Both the position numbers and the translations under genes were made by a program. From Luscinia megarhynchos (taxonomy: Eukaryota > Chordata > Aves > Passeriformes > Turdidae), in NCBI GenBank assembly GCA_034336665.1, contig CM067584.1:310001-374000 (forward strand): DNA of 64,000 nt, in the 5' to 3' direction. Shown here piece after piece: positions 25,821-38,989 of the stretch. The notes beneath the pieces are model-generated. The model saw only the letters and a list, made by a program, of their open reading frames with translations. It made no database searches and was not told where the DNA came from. Every line of letters begins with the position of its first letter. The first letter of the stretch is position 1.

Positions 25821-25827
25821 TTTTATC
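25821..25827 (-). promoter_or_regulatory. Candidate TATA box of BMP10
   Basis: The transcript strand reads GGATAAAACC about 50 bp upstream of the ATG at 25768, in GC-rich sequence. The spacing implies a 5' UTR of roughly 20-30 bases. Confidence 0.55.
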
Positions 25828-27814
25828 CGCTAGCCTGAGCGCGGCTGGTGTCACAGAGGGATGACAAGTTTGGAAGCTCTTGTCTTGAAACTTGTGATCC
25901 GTCCTGTCTGTCTGCCCCTTCCCCCTCCCCAAAACCAGGTCTCAGTAATTGGAGCTCGCTCTTCTCTATGGCCGCCTTGCCTCTCTTATCTCGGCCAGTG
26001 GAAGCTGCTCACCAGATTTGTTGCTATCTCGCCATCCCCTCTCCCTTAATGAGCGTTTTGTAAACATTCTGTGCGGGACTCTCAGAGATAGGACAAGTTT
26101 CTCCTCAGAGAGAAGCTGCCCTTCCTTTCTCCCTCCCGGTAGCTAACTTTGCCTGCCGTGTGTGAACCATTCCCATCCGCGCGGATTTCAGGCAAACACA
26201 TAAATTCCATCAAGTGCACCCATTTCTCACCAAGGGCAAACAACAGCTCCCTCTGCCCTTTTCAAAACTATTTGAGAGTCAGGTGTTTGTGTTAAACTTA
26301 AAAAGGAATTTCTTCATGAAAAATCCCGTTCTTCTGTACTTCTGCAGTGCAAAACATGTGAGAAGAGCTCTTGGTGCTACCACAGCGCAATTACCAGGCC
26401 CTGGCTGTAGAGGAGAAGAGCTCAGGGTGAGCAAGGAGAATCACATCCTCTGAGGACCAGAGAGCTGGACTTGGTGATTCTCCTGGGTCACTTCTGACTT
26501 GAGGTATTCCATGATTCCGTGACTGGAATACTTGCAAACGATTCAGGAAATCTTAATTTCCTTCATCTTTTATACGTGACTCAGCAAATCACAGTTATAC
26601 ATGGTTTAGTCACAGCAGTGCTAAATAAAAAATTATTGAAAACAAAGGCCAACAGGTTCTGATTTCAGGTTCACATAAATTCAAACAGCTCAGGCACACA
26701 GTGTGGAGAATACAGAAACGACTTTGCAAAAACCTGTGCTAAAATTAAAGGCGCTTTTTGCATTAATGTGCAAATTTCAACAAAATGCGAGCAGTGTGCA
26801 GGCAAAAATTGCTCTGTTCACAGATGACATTATCCACTTCAATCTCCCTGCTCTCCACAGACTTTCCAAAGTGCTCTTGTTTTGGCAGCGTGGCCAGAGC
26901 TCAGTGCCTGTCCCCGAGGGGTTCAGCACTCAAGATAAAGAGGCATTTCTGCTCGTGCTGCAGAGCTTTTCCTCGCACTAAGGACTCTACCCAAGGACTA
27001 AACCACTCACCTGCTGGGTTTTCTGGACTCTGCTTTTTGTCTAAGCACATCCATTGATTTGCTGACCCATCTCTGCAAATTTCTTCCTTCATCATTTGCC
27101 CAAATCTAGCACAAACAGCCACAACAATGAGAACCATGCTCAAGTCATGCCTGTTTAGAATTCATCCTCTATGTTTTTAATTAAATATCAGTATTTTTGT
27201 GAAAATCATGTGCAGTATGGCTGTCATGGAGCCAGACACTGACATGGAATTTTTACCTCATTTTATTCAACTTTTCTTCTTCTGAAGATGGGAAACCTGA
27301 TGCTAGAGGACAAGTGTGCTAATCAAGGTCCCTTTTATTGCTAGACCACATTAGAAGTAGATATTTGAGCTTAGCAAGATTAATTTAGACCTCACTGTGG
27401 AGTTCATGGCTATCTATAAATCCTCTACAACCTTATCAAAAGCTGATCTCTGAATATTTTCACTTTCCAGAGCTGAGCACAGAAGTCATGGAGAAATTTT
27501 GGAGCAGTTCCAGTTGCTTCTGTTAATTAAGAGAAAAATACAGTCTTCTTTTTGATGATGATTCATCACCAAATTGAGGCCTTTACTTCCACAGGAAGTG
27601 AGGTTAACATTAAAACCCCTGAGAGTTGGCTCAGCCTTAACTCTTTGATGCTCCACAGCAGTGAGTCCTGAAGGACTCAGGGAAGGAAAGTCTTTGGAGC
27701 TGCTTGTCATAGCCAGTGATGCAGGACATTATTCATGAGGGTGATAATGCCTCCATAGTGTTTCCTTTTTTGATGCTTCAATATTCATTTCAAAAATGCT
27801 CTGATTTCACCGAT
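25828..27814. other. BMP10 upstream region
   Basis: No gene seen. Close to the promoter there are GATA-type sites: TTATCT at 25986-25991, CTATC near 26023 and AGATA near 26086. A diverged CR1-like tail may lie at 26455-26523. Confidence 0.5.
26455..26523 (+). mobile_element. Possible CR1-type 3' tail remnant
   Basis: GCTGGACTTGGTGATTCTCC followed by GGTATTCCATGATTCCGTGA resembles the last 60-70 bp of a CR1 or CR1-tailed SINE. Short and diverged. Confidence 0.35.
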
Positions 27815-27952
27815 TCTATTTCTATTTATTTCTATTTCTATTTCTATTTCTATTTCTATTTCTATTTCTATTTCTATTTCTATTTCTATTTCTATTTCTA
27901 TTTCTATTTCTATTTCTATTTCTATTTCTATTTCTATTTCTATTTCTATATA
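27815..27952. repeat. TATTTC hexanucleotide microsatellite
   Basis: About 22 nearly perfect copies of TATTTC with one early TATTTATTTC irregularity. The Tyr/Phe open frame across it is a shadow. Confidence 0.97.
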
Positions 27953-28935
27953 TAAATTTAATTAAAGAGGCGAGCACATCGTAAGAGATGCTGCTTGCTG
28001 CACTGGGATCTGTGGAACTCCTTTCAAAGGGATTGGGGATTTCTGTGAGGTTAAGGGCTGAAGGCTTTGAATTTAAAAAGATTTCTTCAGCATTTGTGTC
28101 ACTTTGAGTTTTTTAGTTGAGTCTTTTCTATCACTATGAACACACTGAGTATTTTGGGGTCTGCAGCTGGCCCTTGATCAGAGACAGAGTGAAATTCTGT
28201 GTTACTCTGTTGATGCAGATGAATAGCTCCAGAGCCAGAGGAGCTTTTCTAGGTTTGTTCCCCTTTTCTGTGGGTTAAACTGCAGCCTGTGGGGCAGCCC
28301 TGGATGTCTGGGTGCCAATGCTGCTCTGAGCAGCATCATTTCAGCTGCTCTGGGGGTGCTGGGAGCAGCACAGGGGCTGGGCTGGGGCCTCCCTGAGCCC
28401 TGCTCAGCCCAGACACGCTTGGTTTGTTCTCAACCTGTCATTTCCCACCCTGCAGGCATTACTGTGTAAAGCAAAAGCAGTTGTAAGCACAGGGATCTGA
28501 CATTTCCTCACCCACAAGTGTCATCTTGCCTCAGTGGCTCATTAGGAGCACAATTCCTGCTCAGACATTCCAAGTGTTTTTGCATTTCCGCTCTGGTTTT
28601 GATAAGTCCTTGAACAATGGCAGAGTGCAGGGGTTGTACACAAAGCAGCTTGTGCTGAGTTTCCTGACTTGTTCCATGTAGACCCTTCCAGATGAGGAAT
28701 ACCCAGAGAGCACATCTGATATAAAAGCAGCTTCCTGTTTCCTTAGGCTGCAGGCTGATGATTTTTAGACACTGATAATTATTTTTTCTGAATCAAATTG
28801 TGTAACAGAAGGGCTTTAGTTCATGTCACTGAAATGGTTTGTCCTTTTTTTCCCATGTGCACTGCAATTTACACATACAATAAATATCCTAGAAAGAAAT
28901 TGCTATCAAAAAATCAATGCTAACTAGATCACCTG
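27953..28935. other. Intergenic stretch, nothing recognised
   Basis: No coding exon or known repeat recognised apart from the flanking microsatellite and LTR. Confidence 0.5.
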
Positions 28936-29273
28936 TGTTGCATTTTGGGCTGTAGGAGAGCGGTGCAAAGGATAATGCAACATAGTTCTTTGTGCAATGG
29001 AGAAGCAAAAGACTGAGAGAGCTTTATTTAAAGAAACACTACACTTATATATAGGGTAATGCATGCAAAACAGAATAGAAGAGCCTCATTGGTCCAAGAA
29101 GGCAATACCTCTTTGAAAACATGCTTTGTGTAAAACATTACAAGACACTCACACAGTTCTTAGGCACCCTGCAGGTGTATAATCATTGTTATAATTCCTT
29201 GTGCTTGAGCAGCTTGAGAAAGGAAAAGCTTCAAGGCTGATTTTTCCCTGGTTCCCAGTGGTATCCAACGACA
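28936..29273 (-). mobile_element. Solo LTR, ERVK-like
   Basis: It starts TGTTGCATT and ends CCAACGACA, flanked by an exact 6-bp target duplication CACCTG (28930-28935 and 29274-29279). It is 338 bp long and related to the LTR at 9997-11016. No coding sequence. Confidence 0.85.
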
Positions 29274-29849
29274 CACCTGAGGTAGCTGGAGAGGGAACAT
29301 TAAGAAGCATCACTGTTTAACCATGTTTCAGTCTGTAGCATCAAAAATGATCCCATTTCCTCAGCAGGAGGTGGCTCATTGGGCAGCCTGGGCTACAGAA
29401 ATCTCGCAGAAAGTCTGCTGGGCCTCAGCCTGAGGGAGCTGCTGTTCATCCCCCGTTCACCTGCAGCTGGTGTGGGAGCAGAGGCTGCTGTGAGCCCAGG
29501 GCTCTGCACTGACCCTGGCAGTGCTGGGGACGAGCCCCTGGAACTCCCAGAGCTGCAGGTGATCCCTCCCCAGCTTCCTCCAGATCTGCTGCTGCTGGAG
29601 AGGCACCACAGCTGGGCAGGATCCCTCTCTGCCACGGGAAGAACTGGAGGAGAAAATCAGCCCAGGGAGCAGCAAGGCCCTGCCTGCCCCCAGGGCTCAG
29701 CAGAGAGGGCAGGAGCAGCTCAGGCTCCTGGGACCCGCCAGCTCATCCAGAGGGTCCATCCTGAGCATTGTGGGGCTCCAAAATCTGGGGCATCCCCCTG
29801 CTTCCTCCAGCTGATACCTCCAGGGCTCCTCCTGCCAACAGGAGCAGGA

Positions 29850-30612
29850 GTGTGGGGCAGAATTGTAGGGAGAGGAGTGTGGGGCAGGCTTATTGGGACA
29901 GGAGTGTGGGGGCAGAATTGTGGGGGCAGGATTATTGGGATAGGATTATTGAGATAGGATTGTTGGGGCAGGATTATTGGAACAGGATTATTGGGGCAGG
30001 AATGTTTGGGGGCACAATTGTGGGGTCAGGAATGGGGGGTAGAATTGTAGGGACAGGATTATTGGGACAGGATTATTGGAGCAGGTTTATTGGGGCAGGA
30101 TTATTGGGGCAGGATTATTGGGACAGGATTATTGGAGCAGGTTTATTGGGGCAGGATTATTGGGGCAGGATTGTTGGGGCAGGATTTCTAGGGCAGGATT
30201 ATTGGGATAGGATTATTGGGACAGGATTATTGGGGCAGGATTATTAGGGGAGGATTATTGGGGCAGGATTATTGGGGCAGGAATGTGTGGGGGGCACAAT
30301 TGTGGGGGGCAGGAATGGGGGGTAGAATTGTAGGGGCAGGATTATTGGGACAGGATTATTGGAGCACGTTTATTGGGGCAGGATTATTGGGACAGGATTA
30401 TTGGGGCAGGATTATCGGGGCAGGATTGTTGGGGCAGGATTATTGGGGCAGGATTATTGGGACAGGTTTATTGGGACAGGATTATTGGGACAGGATTATT
30501 TGGACAGGATTATTGGAGCGGGTTTATTGGGGTAGGATTATTGGGGCAGGATTATTGGGGCAGGATTATTGGGGCAGGATTTCTGGGGCAGGATTATTGG
30601 GGCAGGAGTGGT
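29850..30612. repeat. 15-bp minisatellite, about 50 copies
   Basis: Units of GGGGCAGGATTATTG with variants (GGACAGG, GGAGCAGG, TTGTTGGGG) and a longer irregular insert seen twice (around 30001-30050 and 30283-30330). Because 15 is a multiple of three, several frames stay open and give Gly-Gln-Asp-Tyr-Trp patterns; these are shadows. Confidence 0.94.
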
Positions 30613-31588
30613 ACTGGAGGTGGGAAGTGAGGCAGGGCTGAACCAACTGCCCAAGTCGGGATACAGGAGATCCAGAGGGGCTGATGCTCTTCTGGGCAGG
30701 AAGGAATGTGAAGCAGTTTTGAGTATCCTCACCCTTCCTTAGCCTGTTTTTTGGGGTGCAGGAACACCTGCCCTCAGCAGGGGCTCGGAGCAGCCTCAGA
30801 GGGGGAGCCTTTCCAGGAGAAGGTGATCAATATTTGCTTGAGTGCCCTGGGTTTTCTGGGTGTGAATGGTTCCCCAGGGGATAAGGAATCTGCCAGTTGT
30901 ACAGTGTCACATCTCACTTCCCCACTCATCTGGGTTTTGGTTCAGCAGCCCATACCTTAAAAATTCATTAGAACTTTTAGATTGTTACTGCACAGTAGTC
31001 TTCTTCTAAAATGTGAAAAAATGTTTCTCTGATCCTTTTTTTTTCTTTTTGCAGGCATTTTGGGTCAAGTCTTCTCCCTAATAAGGGAGCTCAGTCACAC
31101 CATTGCAGGGAAGCAGGAGAGGGATGCAAACTGCTGTGGTAACCACAGCATGTGATTTGAGCTTTTCCAAAATACAGGGATGGAATTATTGCAAAAATTC
31201 CCACAACAGTCCCTGTCAGGAGATAGCTGTGGCATGAGGTAACTGCTGGGTGTGAGATGGGAGATAAAGAGGAGTGTGACACTGACAGTGTGATGAGCTT
31301 GCAATGGAATAACTAAAATTAGTTTCCATTCCTGCATCTGCCCAAGTCCTTATTCCTGTATGCCTTAGTTCATGGCTGCTCTGGATTCCCTGTCCATAAA
31401 TGGGCTCTTCCCAGGGGCTCTATTCTCATTTCAGATGTCACTGGAAAATTAAAGGATGGCATTTATTGATTGGGAGGGGAGGGAGGGGGAGAAACGTGGC
31501 AGTGCATTACAGCCTGTGTGATCAAGGAAAAAAAACAGGGAGAAGAAGGAAAGGGAGAAGGCTGGACAGCCACAAGGACAGAGAATTC

Positions 31589-31870
31589 CTTAACCTGAGA
31601 GACTCCAGCTCCTCCTGATCCAGGCAATTCCTGAACCTGAGAGACCCCAGCTCCTCCTGACACAGAGAATTCCTAAATCTGTGTGACCCCAGCTCCTTCT
31701 GACCCAGGGAATTCTGAACCTGAGAGACCCCAACTCCCTCTGACCCAGGGAATTCTTGAACCTGAGACATCCCAACTCCTTCTGACCCAGGGAATTCCTA
31801 AATCTGTGTGACCCCAGCTCCTCCTGACCCAGGGAATTCTGAACCTGAGAGACCCCAACTCCTCCTGACG
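31589..31870. repeat. 42-bp tandem repeat, six to seven copies
   Basis: Units built from CCAGCTCCTCCTGACCCAGG and GAATTCCTGAACCTGAGAGA plus CC, with a CTAAATCTGTGTGACC variant recurring. Confidence 0.88.
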
Positions 31871-34486
31871 TGGAGCACCACTGGCTTTGTGTAGGGAGCC
31901 CAGGGCTCGTCTCCCTCAGCCATTCCCAGGCAAGTGAGAAGGATGTGGATCCCACAAACCAGCAGGGCACACAAACTACCTGCACTGCACTAGAAATGCC
32001 CTTTCCTCTCCCCTTCCATGCCTCTGAGGTGGCAGAAGCTCCAGGCTCCAGGCAGGGACTCCATCCACAACCTGGGCTGGCCCAGTGGCCACATGGCAGC
32101 CCCGAGAAATGAGGAGAAGCTGGGAGTTCCAAGCCAGTGCAAAGCCTGAGGAACTGAAACAGAAAGAAAAGAGCTGGAAAAATAGCTGGACATGGCCTTG
32201 CTGTCAGTGTCCTGTCAGCCACGTGCACCACAGGCCCTGTGATCTCCCAGCTCCTCCAGCAGATTTTTGGAGGAGCTGCCACTTCCATGCTTGGGCTCTG
32301 CAGTCAGCTGGGAAATCTATGGCACCCTGCAGCCAGAGAGGGGTTCCCATGAAATTCTTAGATCCTTTCATGAGACAGTCACAGTCCAACATTGAATTTG
32401 TTCATTTTTCCCTGCTGGTTCTCAAAATGAACAAACTCAGGCAATAGAAATGCACACATAATCCAAGGGGCTGGATTTTTAAGTTAATTGCTTATATCAT
32501 TTACAGGATGAGAAATGTCTCAAAATCTCTTGATTTGTTTCCCCTCCTGTGAGTTTGGTACATGCCTGTACATGGTACATGCCTTTGGTACCTGCCTTGG
32601 TAAATATAGATGCAGTCTCTAATAATACTAAAAATTTAATACCTGTTATGGTCACACAATTTATTAATTCAGTCCTCAATTAATTCAAACCTGGTGAGAC
32701 ATGGTCAAAAATAAATCAATTCCTATTTGGTATTTTCACACAGAAAATGAGAGCAGTGCTAATGAACAGAGAGGAGCTGCTGTTTAATTCCAGGGGTTTG
32801 GACTCTGCAGGCTTCTTATCTCACTCCCTTCACAGAACAGTTTGGCAGAAAAAGGTCAAGAGAAAGATTTAATTTTACATTTTTGAAATTCTTTCTCTCA
32901 TCATGCAATTATTTTGTGGTGCTTTGGTATTCATGTGGGTGTTAAACTTCAGGAAACTCTCTGGGCAGCTCCAGTGACACTGACAAAAACAAGATAGCAG
33001 AAGGAAACCTTTCAGAAACCTTCCAGACTTGTCCCCTTCCTTGTCAGCTCTGTCCAAGCAGGCTTTTTGAGGGATAGCATTCTTTTCCTTAATGAGAGCT
33101 CCATTTAAAAGCTCTCACAGCCCTAAATGAACAAAGTTCTTGGGAATGATCACTAAATTTTCTCCTTGGGTTTGAAAACTGAGGAGTCCTAATCTCCAAC
33201 CACGGGGAAAAACCAGAGTCAGGTCAGCAGAAATTATTTTGCTGACAATTTTGATTAATAACATGAAATTATTACACTGACAACTTGAGTGCTAAGCAGA
33301 GATGGAATATTTTTTGGCAGTGTTGGCTGATATCTCAGCATGAGATATTAATGATTAAGTCAACAGCTTGTAATCACATCAGCAAAACATGAGGAAAAAT
33401 TAGACAAGCATGTCTAATATTTGCTCTGTTTATTTAATGTTAGGGCTGGAATCAGAAAGGGAAAGCAAATTGTACATAACAGTAGATTGATTCATTAAAA
33501 AATACTTTTTTAAGATTAGCCTTAAAAATTCAAAGATGAAAGTGTATTATTCTATTTTCTGTAACTCAATAACTGGAATTACTCTGGGTAAATTAAGGTT
33601 GTCAGCAGCCTCTCTCTGCTTTGATTGTCCTGCAGCTGAATATCAAATTTTGTCTTTTCCATCCTTTTTGTTTTAAGGGAAACTGGCTCAAACACCTCAC
33701 TAATTTTGACTTCAATTGCAGCAAAAATGACAAATAATTTCTGTTCCCCTTGGCCTGGCTTCTGCAACTTTGCTGTCTGGGGTGCTCAGAGTAGCTGTGC
33801 ATTGGCCAGGGCAGCTGCTGAATGCTCCTCACCTGGAAAATCTTACATCTATCCAAGACAACAAACTGAAGCACTGATTCCTTTCCAAATTTCACCAGCA
33901 TATCAACATGTCTATTTTTTTTTTCCCTTGGCAGTTTTTAAAAAGCAGTTCACAAGAAGCAAAGCAAATGAGAGTCCAGTGGCAGCAGCTCCTGCAGATG
34001 TCTTTGCAGGCAGAAAATTATTTCATGGACCCATGGCTTGGTTTGTGAGGAGCTGTCACAGCAGCCTGGTTCAATGCCCACATCAGTTCTCATCCCAGTA
34101 TCCAATACAAACTGATTTTTAAAAGATGTTTTCTCTTCTTTCAGCACTGCTACAAAAGGGTCATCTTCATGCTACATTTGCTTTTCTACCCAACTGAAAA
34201 TGGCTGGAGATACCTGAGGTCTGAATCACCATCCTCTCTTGGCACATGCCCTCAGAAAATTAAACCAAGTGGGAACTGCCAGATCACCTGTGTCTGACTG
34301 CCCCTTGGTGAGCTGCAAAAAAGGGCAGAAAAAAGGACTCACAGGAGGGTGGGAGACACTAAAGGCAGCAGAGCATGTGGCACTGGCAGGACCTGCCTGG
34401 AAGGAGCACAGAGCTCCAGCCAGGCTCCAGCCCCCTCTGCCCTGCTCCCTCCTGGACTGGTGTTCTCTTTCAAAGATCTCTGCAGT
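31871..34486. other. Intergenic stretch, nothing recognised
   Basis: No exon or well-defined repeat recognised. The region is partly AT-rich. Confidence 0.5.
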
Positions 34487-35224
34487 TGTTGGTTGCTATA
34501 AAGTTTATTCTAAAGGCACATCAGTCTCAAAGGCGGAGTCCCAAGTGTTAAAGCTAAAACCTAAAAGCTTTTGGCACAGATCCCAAATAGAAGAAAAGTC
34601 CCATTAGAAGCAGAAGCTTCTCCAGAGGCAGGTGCTCCTTGGTCCTTTCTTCTTTTGTTCTTGTTCTTCTACATGTGGTGCTAGTGATGATGATGATGGT
34701 GGAGGAAGAGCTCTCGCTCCAATACACGGATCCTTATTTACAAATTACCCAATGAGCTACAAACACAAATCTGAAGCATTTCTTCTAAACCTATTAGAAT
34801 TCTAATTTCTTGCTACGAAAGTTTACGTAGAATCTACACATATAGCCTTATCTGTTCTATCTGAAAAATGTAAGCAATATTCTTACTATATTTTTCTTAT
34901 GTCTAAAACTATGTTTTGGAGCTTTCATGGAGACTTGTTTTCTACACTGATATCTAGGACTATGTTTTTCAGTTCTCACTGAAACTTGGTTTTTAACTCG
35001 TTTTCTACACTGACGTGTAGGGGTTTTACTTTTTAAAGCACTTAAAACATATTCTTACTTACTTAAACTTGCTTATTTACTTACTTAAAACTTAAACTTA
35101 TATCTCTATTTCATGTCTGTATGGCTTAATATACTTTAATCTATCCAAAGGTTTTAATTCAAACCCTGCATTTTGATCTCTCTCTGAGGAACTCAGAGAG
35201 GCCTCTGTTTTTCAGCCTCCAACA
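34487..35224 (-). mobile_element. Solo LTR, retroviral, larger type
   Basis: The span runs from TGTTGG to CCAACA, a six-base inverted terminal match, about 738 bp. On the minus strand AATAAA lies near the far end (TTTATT near 34502). It has the AT-rich, no-ORF character of passerine ERV LTRs and resembles ones I know. I found no target duplication at these ends, so the borders may be off by some bases. Confidence 0.6.
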
Positions 35225-35430
35225 CCCTCCAAAAACCCAAATGAAATAAGAGCCAAGAGCACAGAACCCATCTGTGGGCCCTTCACTCCCGAGGTCAGAG
35301 CCAGGCAGGGCAGGGGCAGAGGAGATGCTGGGGCTCCTCTTGGTGACACCAGGGTGGTGATAGGAGAGAGATGAGTAGTGCTGGGGCTGCTCCCTTTACC
35401 TGTGCTCGTGGTCAGGGTGGGCTGGCCTTT

Positions 35431-36637
35431 GCCACACTGAGCCCCCATTGTCACACTGAGCCCCTTTTGTCACACTGAGCCCCTTTTATCACACTGAGCC
35501 CCCTTTTGTCACACTGAGCCCCCCATTGTCACACTGAGCCCCCTTTTGTCACACTGAGCCCCTATTATCACACTGAGCCCCCCTTTTGTCACACTGAGCC
35601 CCCATTGTCACACTGAGCCCCTTTTATCACACTGAGCCCCCTTTGTCACACTGAGACCCTTTTGTCACACTGAGCCCCCATTGTCACACTGAGCCCCTTT
35701 TGTCACACTGAGCCCCTATTATCACACTGAGCCCCCCTTTTGTCACACTGAGCCCCCATTGTCACACTGAGCCCCTTTTATCACACTGAGCCCCCTTTTG
35801 TCACACTGAGCCCCCATTGTCACACTGAGCCCCTTTTGTCACACTGAGCCCCCTATTATCACACTGAGCCCCCTTTTTGTCACACTGAGCCCCCATTGTC
35901 ACACTGAGCCCCTTTTATCACACTGAGCCCCCTTTTGTCACACTGAGCCCCTTTGTCACACTGAGCCCCGTTTGCCACACTGAGCCCCCCTTTTGTTACA
36001 CTGAGACCCTTTTGTCACACTGAACCCCCTTTTGTCACACTGAGCCCCCTTTTGTCACAATGAGCCCCTTTTGTCACACTGAGCCCCCTTTGTCACACTG
36101 AGCCCCCTTTTATCACACTGAGCCCCCTTTTGTCACAATGAGCCCCTTTTGTCACACTGAGCCCCCTTTTGTCACACTGAGGCCATTTTGTCACACTGAG
36201 CCCCCTTTGCCACACTGAGCCCCCTTTGTCACACTGAGCCCCCTTTGTCACACTGAACCCCCCTTTTGTCACACTGAGCCCCTTTTGTCACACTGAACCC
36301 CCCTTTTGTCACACTGAGGCCATTTTGTCACACTGAGCCCCGTTTGCCACACTGAGCCCCCTTTTGTCACACTGAGCCCCCTTTGTCACACTGAACCCCC
36401 TTTTGTCACACTGAGCCCTCTTTGCCACACTGAGCCCCTTTTGTCACACTGAACCCCCCTTTTGTCACACTGAGCCCCTTTTGTCACACTGAGCCCCCTT
36501 TGCCACACTGAGCCCCCCCTTTGTCACACTGGAGCCCCCTTTTGTCACACTGAGCCCCTTTGTCACACTGAGCCCCCTTTTGTCACACTGTGCCCTCCTT
36601 GTCACACCGAGCCCCTTTGTCACACCGAGCCCCCCCC
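35431..36637. repeat. 19-20-bp tandem array, about 60 copies
   Basis: Units of GTCACACTGAGCCCCCTTTT with length changes in the C and T runs and ATTATC, ATTGTC and TTTGCC variants. Several multi-unit blocks recur (around 35440-35600 and 35660-35930), a sign of higher-order expansion. Confidence 0.96.
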
Positions 36638-38989
36638 TCTGCTGCTGGCCCCCTTTTCTGAAGGGGAAAGGATTCCACTCATTCGTGCTCCAGCTAGTGG
36701 GACTTTGCTACTCGTGTTTCTGGAGCACTTGGGAATATTTGATCGATAAACCTGATGAAATGTCTCATTATATAGTAGAATATATAAAAATACACACATA
36801 TATTAGAGAAAAAAAATAAAATAATTAAGAAATCAAAAAGTAGTCCAGTTAATCTCCAAATGGGGCATACTTACAAGTGAAAATTAACATCCCACTGGAT
36901 TTGAAACCTGAAAGAATGAATTCTAATGCTTTGTATCCCAACTCAGCTTTTACTTCCTGGGGAACTGGTTGACAGGATTAAATTTATTTTATTTTTGGGT
37001 TCACAGTCGGTGTTTTTTCCAGTCTAATGACAGCACATCTCACTTATCCACCTGGGTCCCGACTGCCATCAGAAAACCCTGGCTCCCGAGGCTGCTGGAG
37101 CCATTTGCCATCTAGTGGACAGTGGAAACCTTACTCCGTGCTTGGCTTGAGTAGAAAGAAAGTACACCAGGACTGAGGTGTATTCCCTGGAAATCTGGCC
37201 TGGCTCATTGGCCAAGACATTCACTTCTTTTAAACAAGTAATGGTGCAAGACTCTGCTCACCCCTGATAATTTATAATCTGAGTGTTTAAAATCAGGCAC
37301 CTTGATGGAAGCTGGAGTGAGCAATTTGTCCTCTTTTCCTCTTGCACATGGATCTTGCTGTGTTGTTCAGTGCTTGACCACAGCAATTTGTGGTGGTTAC
37401 AGACGCACTCCAGGGGAAAAGTTTGGTCTTCTAAAATGGGTGATTTTTCTCCCTCTCCTGACTGTGCCTTGTTAGTACAAAAAGCAGGTGGAAAGACTCA
37501 GCAGATGAAGAAACCCATTCACACCTTTGGCCTGCCCATTTTCTATTTAATTTAGCAGGCTTAATTCTGTAGTGTGGCTTAATTTTTCCCTGCCACTGGG
37601 AATTTTTCCTATAAGGGAATAAATGTTAATAAATCATCCCTTTTCATGACTCGATGCAAACTGGAAAACTTGTTTTGACCTGTTGGACAAGATGGATGAA
37701 AATCTGCCATTCCTCCTAATTTAAGTAATGTCTTACATTTAAAAAGTATTTCTCAACAAGGTGAGAGTTTCTCTGTGTTTGAAGGGATCACCAGTGGTGC
37801 AGTTGTCACACCTTGGCCTTGGTAAATGTTCCTGTACACTTGGAAATTTGGGGAGGGGTAGGTTCTCAGGGGAATGCGCTCAGTGGTAAAAACATCTTGG
37901 ATTATTGTGCAGCACAGATGACTGGAAAATCTCCTGTCCTTGGCAGGGAGGGACTACAGAGGTTTCCTGCCCACAGGGATCAGGAAGGTTCAGCTGCAGA
38001 GAGGTGGAGATGTGACCAGAGTGGGCTAATCCTGCCTGCCCTGAATGCCTGACATGTTTTAGCTGTCAGTGGCATCCAACAATACCATGGCTTGGATTCC
38101 AGCAATGCCTTCAAACACCTTTCAGGCTTTTAAAAAAAAGTCGGAAGCAAACAATCAGCATTATCTCGATATTCCAGTCAGGAATAAATATGATTGTAAC
38201 TTACAGAAGCTGCCAGTGCACACACACAGATACTCACTCGGGCACACCCAGACACTCCCACTGAGCTCTCTAGTGTGTCCCTTCCAGCTCAGAATATTCT
38301 GTGATCTGAATGAAATAAATTCCCTGCTTTTTACAGAACAAGCCTGGCTGGGAAGTTAGATAAACTAAACAGAATGTGCCTATTACTTTGGAGCAGAGGA
38401 GCTCTTGGGAAGATCAGGTAACTTTCAAGGTGATGAATCACATCCTGACACTTTTTCCCTCTCTAGACTTTTCCAGCCAATGTGTTTTTAGGATCTAAGC
38501 TCGTGCTCTGGCTCCTTTTTCATTTTAGTGACAGCTCTGGGTTCCAGTGCCAGCGGGGCAGCCCTGCCCCTCTTCTGCTGCAGATTCCCAGGGGCTGTGC
38601 TGTTCTCCAGGTGTTACCTTTGTGCCCAGTGCCAACGAGCTCCACCTTATCCACCTGCACATTGACCTTGGGCGGCTCTCGGGACGAGCTCTGGGCTTTG
38701 TGCACTGAGAACACAACTCCACCATTGTTCCTGAGATTGGCTGCTGGGCCCTGGGTGCCTCCCATGGAAATCAGTGGGAATTTTCCATCCATTCCACAAT
38801 GCAAAAAGATCCTCCACCGGCGAATGACCCACAAAGATACTGATACCTAATGAGCTCTAGGACAGCAGATGTTTCATATCAGACAGAGCATCTCTGAGTT
38901 AACTGGTTCATAGAATTGAAGTTTAATATGTTAGTATATTCAGCTTTTGGCCCCTCATTGCAAAAAGGACATTGAGAAGATAGACTATG
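36638..38989. other. Intergenic stretch with a possible unassigned exon
   Basis: No recognised gene. A minus-strand open stretch at 38610-38750 has coding-like character. A short CR1-type 3' tail (CCTTCCAGCTCAGAATATTC then TGTGATCTGA) lies near 38280-38312. Confidence 0.4.

Noticed and set aside
29768..30641. Long plus-strand open frames with Gly-Gln-Asp-Tyr-Trp and Gly-Arg-Ile-Ile patterns
   Set aside because: They lie in a 15-bp tandem array, where a unit divisible by three keeps frames open. There is no non-repeat coding context or splice structure.
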